64,000 nt of DNA from Lachnospiraceae bacterium UBA3633 (lineage in GTDB: Bacteria; Bacillota; Clostridia; Lachnospirales; Lachnospiraceae), in NCBI GenBank assembly GCA_002374095.1, contig DFKY01000010.1, positions 62,001 through 126,000 of the forward strand, written 5' to 3'. Position 1 is the stretch's first letter; each line of letters begins with the position of its first letter. Below the pieces are notes generated by a model. The model ran no database searches, was not told the origin of the DNA, and saw nothing but the letters and a program-made list of their open reading frames with translations. Of this stretch, positions 60,860 to 64,000 are shown in pieces. The position numbers and the translations under genes were made by a program.

Positions 60860-62131
60860 ATGGCAGCAATAGAGAATGGCATTTATGATGCTAGGAAACA
60901 ACTTGGTTTACCCCAATCAATTATCCTTGGTATTCAACATGTTTTCGCTATGTTTGGTGCTACAGTTCTTGTTCCGCTTCTTACAGGACTTAATGTATCC
61001 GTTACACTTTTCTGTGCAGGTATTGCAACACTTTGGTTCCACTTTATAACTAAAGGTAAAGTACCTGTATTCCTTGGATCTTCATTTGCATTCCTTGGTG
61101 CATTTGCATCTATAGCTAATGGTGATCCAGAACTTCTTCCTTATGCAACAGGCGGTATAATGTGTGCAGGTCTTGTGTATGTAGTTTTAGCAGCACTCAT
61201 ATATGCACTTGGTGCAAAAAGAGTTATGACTTTATTCCCACCAGTTGTGACAGGACCAATTATAGTGCTTATTGGTCTTATACTTGCTCCTTCAGCACTT
61301 AACAATTGCTTAAGTGGGTCACTTGCAAATCCAGGTCAACCAAGATGGATTATATCAGTTATAGCTATTCTTGTTATAATTATATGTAACATCTTTGGTA
61401 AGGGCATGGTTAAGATACTTCCTATACTTATAAGTATAATTGTATCTTACCTTGTAGCATTTGCACTTGGATGGACAAAACCACTTTCATTTAGTGGTAT
61501 AGTAGCACTTCCACCTTTCCATATGCCAAAATTTGAGGCTGGTGCAATCGTTACATGTGTAGTTGTAGCTCTTGCAGCTATCATCGAGCACGTAGGTGAT
61601 GTAGCAGCTATTGGAGCAACTTGTGGAAAGAACTTTATAAAAGATCCAGGACTTACTCGTACACTTCTTGGTGATGGTATAGGAACATCTATAGCAGGAT
61701 TCCTTGGTGGCCCTGCCAATACAACTTATTCAGAGAACACTGGTGTTGTAGCACTTACTGGTGTATATGATCCATTTGTTCTTAGAGTAGCAGCAGTAGT
61801 AGCTATCATACTTTCTGTAATTCCTGCAGTTGATGGTTTCATCAATACTATACCTGATGAAGTTATCGGAGGTATCTCATTTGTTCTTTATGGTATGATT
61901 TCTGCTATCGGTCTTCGTACTTTAGTAGAGCATAAAGTTGATTTTGCTAATCAGAGAAATGTAATTATAGCAGCTATTATCATGGTATCAGGTCTTGCAT
62001 TTAATTCATCACCTGCTCAATTCCAGTTTGGTGAAGTTACACTTTCATTTGGTGGTCTTGCATGTGCAGCAGTACTTGGTATAATACTTAATGCTATACT
62101 TCCTGGAAAAGATTACGAATTTGAAGATTAA
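60860..62131 (+). CDS. uraA: UraA-type uracil/xanthine permease
   Basis: 423 residues, NCS2 family with 14 membrane segments. It follows E. coli UraA closely: HVFAMFGATVLVPLLTG, VFLGSSFAFLGAF, then the two proton/substrate glutamates E243 (AAIIEHVGD) and E292 (NTTYSENTG), 49 residues apart exactly as Glu241 and Glu290 of UraA. The UraA-like motifs set it apart from the AzgA permease at 17188. It is the last gene of the right-hand cluster and would supply its pyrimidine substrate. GAGGAGG precedes the ATG. Confidence 0.93.
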   Translation: MAAIENGIYDARKQLGLPQSIILGIQHVFAMFGATVLVPLLTGLNVSVTLFCAGIATLWFHFITKGKVPVFLGSSFAFLGAFASIANGDPELLPYATGGIMCAGLVYVVLAALIYALGAKRVMTLFPPVVTGPIIVLIGLILAPSALNNCLSGSLANPGQPRWIISVIAILVIIICNIFGKGMVKILPILISIIVSYLVAFALGWTKPLSFSGIVALPPFHMPKFEAGAIVTCVVVALAAIIEHVGDVAAIGATCGKNFIKDPGLTRTLLGDGIGTSIAGFLGGPANTTYSENTGVVALTGVYDPFVLRVAAVVAIILSVIPAVDGFINTIPDEVIGGISFVLYGMISAIGLRTLVEHKVDFANQRNVIIAAIIMVSGLAFNSSPAQFQFGEVTLSFGGLACAAVLGIILNAILPGKDYEFED

Positions 62132-62159
62132 TACTATGATTTGCATTTATTAGTTATAT

Positions 62160-62190
62160 CTGGGGTGGGATTCCACCCCAGTATTGTTTT
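62160..62190 (+). terminator. Intrinsic terminator after the permease gene
   Basis: CTGGGGTGG pairs perfectly with CCACCCCAG around GATT, followed by TATTGTTTT. It closes the nucleobase/malonate cluster. Confidence 0.88.
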
Positions 62191-62203
62191 AGAGGTGTAT
62201 TGT

Positions 62204-63025
62204 ATGTTTAAAAGAGTTATTTTATCATTTTGTTTATGTTCAGCATTTGCTTTTTCGTGCGTTTATGCAGCGTCAAATAGTTCACCTACAATCATTAGAA
62301 TTGATGAAATAGATGAAGATAACTTTGATGAATATGGTAATGAAAAGGGCTATGAATATTATAATGATTATTCAGATATGCCACAAAATATAACTTATAG
62401 TAAAAAAGAAAAAAATAATAATCCAGATAATAGCTTAAAAATTAATTTTAAAGCTCCGAATGTAAAAAATGCCACATACAATCTTGGCAAAAATAGTGGC
62501 ACTATCAAGTGTGATGGTGTGACATATAGTTTAAGCAAAAGAAATGATGAGGGCAATTATGAGAGGGTGATTATAGGTGGAAGAGCATATAAGCTCACTG
62601 ATGGTTTGATAACATCAAGAGAAAATGTGGATTATTATTATAATAATAAAGCATATAGTATAGATGCAGTAGGTAATTTTTATGCATATAAGCATGTATG
62701 GGTTGAAGATACTATACATGATAATGTATATGGTGATTGGCAAGAGACTAATGAGCTACTATTAAAATATGAGATACCATTTAATACGCTTTGGAAAAAT
62801 AGACCACTTTCTGAAGAAGAGATGGAAGATTATCTCAACGGTCCAGGGTATAACATAAATATGAATGATAACTTGGGACAAAATGGTGATGTCAATGTGA
62901 TTGGTTCGACGAGAGAAATAGAAGTTACTGATGAGGAATCAATTGTATCTGGTAAACCTAAATCATTAAACGATACACTAAATCCTATGAATGCAAAATC
63001 TACAAAAAAACAAAAGACAAAATAA
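62204..63025 (+). CDS. Exported protein of unknown function
   Basis: 273 residues. A signal peptide (basic MFKR, hydrophobic run, cleavage near VYAAS at about 24-26) is followed by an acidic, Tyr/Asn/Asp-rich region and a compact middle part (KNSGTIKCDGVTYSLSK). The C-terminus is Lys-rich with no sorting signal. I recognise no family. The start at 62204 is chosen because AGAGGTG precedes it; a longer frame from 62141 runs through the terminator hairpin. A terminator follows. Confidence 0.75.
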   Translation: MFKRVILSFCLCSAFAFSCVYAASNSSPTIIRIDEIDEDNFDEYGNEKGYEYYNDYSDMPQNITYSKKEKNNNPDNSLKINFKAPNVKNATYNLGKNSGTIKCDGVTYSLSKRNDEGNYERVIIGGRAYKLTDGLITSRENVDYYYNNKAYSIDAVGNFYAYKHVWVEDTIHDNVYGDWQETNELLLKYEIPFNTLWKNRPLSEEEMEDYLNGPGYNINMNDNLGQNGDVNVIGSTREIEVTDEESIVSGKPKSLNDTLNPMNAKSTKKQKTK

Positions 63026-63044
63026 TATCTTGATTATACGAGAC

Positions 63045-63073
63045 AATGGCTGATTGTAAATCAGCCATTTTTA
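63045..63073 (+). terminator. Intrinsic terminator
   Basis: AATGGCTGAT pairs with ATCAGCCATT around a 5-base loop and is followed by TTTATT. It ends the exported-protein transcript. The next ~90 bases show nothing but AT-rich DNA up to a promoter at 63167. Confidence 0.88.
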
Positions 63074-63166
63074 TTGGTTTATTTTAAATAAAAATTGATA
63101 GGAAAAGATGAGTGATTGTATAATAGTTTATTATATTAATTGGCAATAGCCATTTTTAAGCATATG

Positions 63167-63195
63167 TTGAAAAAGAATATAATATATGATATACT
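63167..63195 (+). promoter_or_regulatory. Sigma-A promoter of a structured RNA
   Basis: TTGAAA (63167-63172), 17-base spacer, TATACT (63190-63195). The predicted start falls at about 63201-63202, exactly at the 5' arm of a long hairpin. Confidence 0.75.
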
Positions 63196-63200
63196 AAAAA

Positions 63201-63347
63201 TGCGAGAAAAGTCATATTATGTTTTAACTATAACGAGACACATTGATAAAATGTGGGCTTATAATTTATATCGTTATAGTTATGATATGACTTGTCTCGC
63301 AACAAGGAGTCCACTTTTACTCGTGGCTCCGGCTGCGAGTTTTTTTA
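63201..63347 (+). ncRNA. Structured RNA or attenuator with alternative terminator pairing
   Basis: A long hairpin closes with TGCGAGA (63201-63207)/TCTCGCA (63295-63301), continues with AGTCATAT (63210-63217)/ATATGACT (63285-63292) and AACTATAACGA (63226-63236)/TCGTTATAGTT (63271-63281): 26 pairs in three stacked helices. An inner ACATT/AATGT hairpin lies in the apical loop. Downstream, GGAG-T-CCAC pairs with GTGG-CTCC, and TGCGAG at 63334-63339 precedes seven Ts. CTCGCA at 63296-63301 can pair with either TGCGAG, so the long hairpin and the terminator base compete. It matches no RNA family I can name. It lies 68 bases before an SPFH gene. Confidence 0.6.
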
Positions 63348-63414
63348 TTTGTTTTTTGCATTAATAAGTTTGTGCATGAAAAATTCTTAAATAATAATTA
63401 AAGAGAGGAATATC

Positions 63415-64000
63415 ATGAAAGTTTGCGATGTAATAAAATGGGAAAATATGGGGGATACATTTATATATAAATTCCCTGAAGAAGATTTTAATACGATGTC
63501 TCAGCTTATAGTAAATGAGTCACAAGAGGCAATATTTTTCAATGGTGGAGAAGCACTTGACACATTTGGGGCAGGAAGACATACATTGAAGACGCAAAAC
63601 TTACCTATTCTTACTAAACTTATGACACTTGCAACTGATGGGGTATCTCCGTTTCATTGTCAAATATATTACATAAATAAAACAGAACAGATGGCGATTA
63701 AGTGGGGGACAGATAGCCAGATACAATATACTGATCCTGAATATGGATTTCCGCTATCAATAGGTGTATCAGGTGAGATGGCGCTTAAAGTAAGTAATGG
63801 AAAAAAACTTTTAATGAAGCTTGTGGGAACAGCAAATGAGTTTAATAAAGATAATCTAACTACGACATTTAGAGCATTTTTAATGTCAAAAGTTAAGCCT
63901 TATATTGCACGGTTTATGGTAAATAACAAGATAAGTATTTTTGATGTAGATGCACATATAGATGAATTCTCGGAAGACTTAAAAAAATCACTTGACTCAG
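63415..64000 (+). CDS. SPFH-domain protein, 3' truncated by window edge
   Basis: A frame from ATG 63415 (after AGAGAGG) stays open to the window end, giving 195 residues. It resembles the YdjI/virion-core-like SPFH proteins: DVIKWENMGDTFIYKFPEEDF, VNESQEAIFFNGGEALDTFGAGRHTLKTQNLP and a FRAFLMSKVKPYIARF region. Such proteins form membrane-associated oligomeric scaffolds. There is no transmembrane segment in the visible part, as in that subfamily. The upstream structured RNA may control it. Confidence 0.85.
   Translation, partial: MKVCDVIKWENMGDTFIYKFPEEDFNTMSQLIVNESQEAIFFNGGEALDTFGAGRHTLKTQNLPILTKLMTLATDGVSPFHCQIYYINKTEQMAIKWGTDSQIQYTDPEYGFPLSIGVSGEMALKVSNGKKLLMKLVGTANEFNKDNLTTTFRAFLMSKVKPYIARFMVNNKISIFDVDAHIDEFSEDLKKSLDS

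Noticed and set aside
62141..62203. Longer start for the exported protein
   Set aside because: It would place the coding start before and through the permease terminator hairpin; the ATG at 62204 has a ribosome binding site and begins a normal signal peptide.
63201..63347. Calling the structured RNA a 6S RNA
   Set aside because: It has a closing stem and an internal asymmetric bubble, but it is shorter than typical 6S RNA and carries a second terminator hairpin with competing pairing. I cannot support the family name without a covariance search.
1..64000. CRISPR arrays, tRNA and rRNA genes, complete insertion sequences
   Set aside because: No regularly spaced repeats, cloverleaf sequences, rRNA motifs or transposase genes with terminal inverted repeats were seen.

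Overview
The window is AT-rich, densely packed, and almost entirely on the + strand. It carries clostridial-type hallmarks: desulfoferrodoxin, a CIRCE-controlled dnaJ, a biotin-dependent Na+ decarboxylase, a DarA-type c-di-AMP receptor, GreA, lipoproteins and BspA-type leucine-rich repeats. It most likely comes from a strictly anaerobic, low-GC Gram-positive bacterium (Firmicutes, Clostridia) that ferments nucleobases. I cannot name the species. No rRNA, tRNA or CRISPR array was recognised.

Layout. (1) 1-22069 is an anaerobic purine/urate catabolic block in the style of the E. coli ygeW-xdhABC-ssnA-ygfK-xdhD-hyuA genes. It continues with an antiporter, a purine permease, adenine deaminase, RidA and guanine deaminase, and is interrupted by a small MGMT-like gene, an MNT/HEPN toxin-antitoxin pair and a lipoprotein gene. 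(2) 22073-30625 holds cell-envelope and housekeeping genes: a glycosyltransferase, thyA, an AlgJ/X-like plus MBOAT acetylation pair, tyrS, greA and lysS. The tyrS reading frame is fused to an apparent signal peptide and exported domain. (3) 30592-34188 is a small integrated element at the 3' end of lysS. It is bounded by a 42-bp perfect duplication of the lysS tail and carries a type II restriction-modification pair, a trypsin-like protease and a decayed tyrosine recombinase. (4) 34288-45827 holds PrsW-like and amidase genes, an LRR-VWA-MoxR trio, superoxide reductase, CIRCE-dnaJ, a c-di-AMP receptor, brnQ and a LysR regulator. (5) 46082-62131 is one long co-directional cluster, divergent from the LysR gene. 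It encodes an MdcA-type malonate CoA-transferase, a four-subunit Na+-pumping acyl-CoA decarboxylase, an amidase, FdrA- and YlbE-like carbamoyltransferase components with a 57-residue companion, a cyclase-family hydrolase, a three-subunit molybdenum hydroxylase and a UraA-type permease. (6) 62204-64000 holds an exported protein, a strongly structured RNA with switch-like alternative pairing, and the start of an SPFH-domain gene.

How it fits together. The right-hand cluster can be read backwards as a complete anaerobic oxidative pyrimidine pathway. Uracil would be imported (UraA), hydroxylated to barbiturate (Mo enzyme), ring-opened to ureidomalonate (cyclase family), and phosphorolysed to malonamate plus carbamoyl phosphate (FdrA/YlbE, by analogy with oxalurate to oxamate). 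Malonamate would be deaminated to malonate (amidase), activated to malonyl-CoA (MdcA-like), and decarboxylated with Na+ export. Each family assignment is supported by sequence; the joined pathway is my inference and is the main finding. With the purine block on the left, the window suggests an organism that lives on both purines and pyrimidines.
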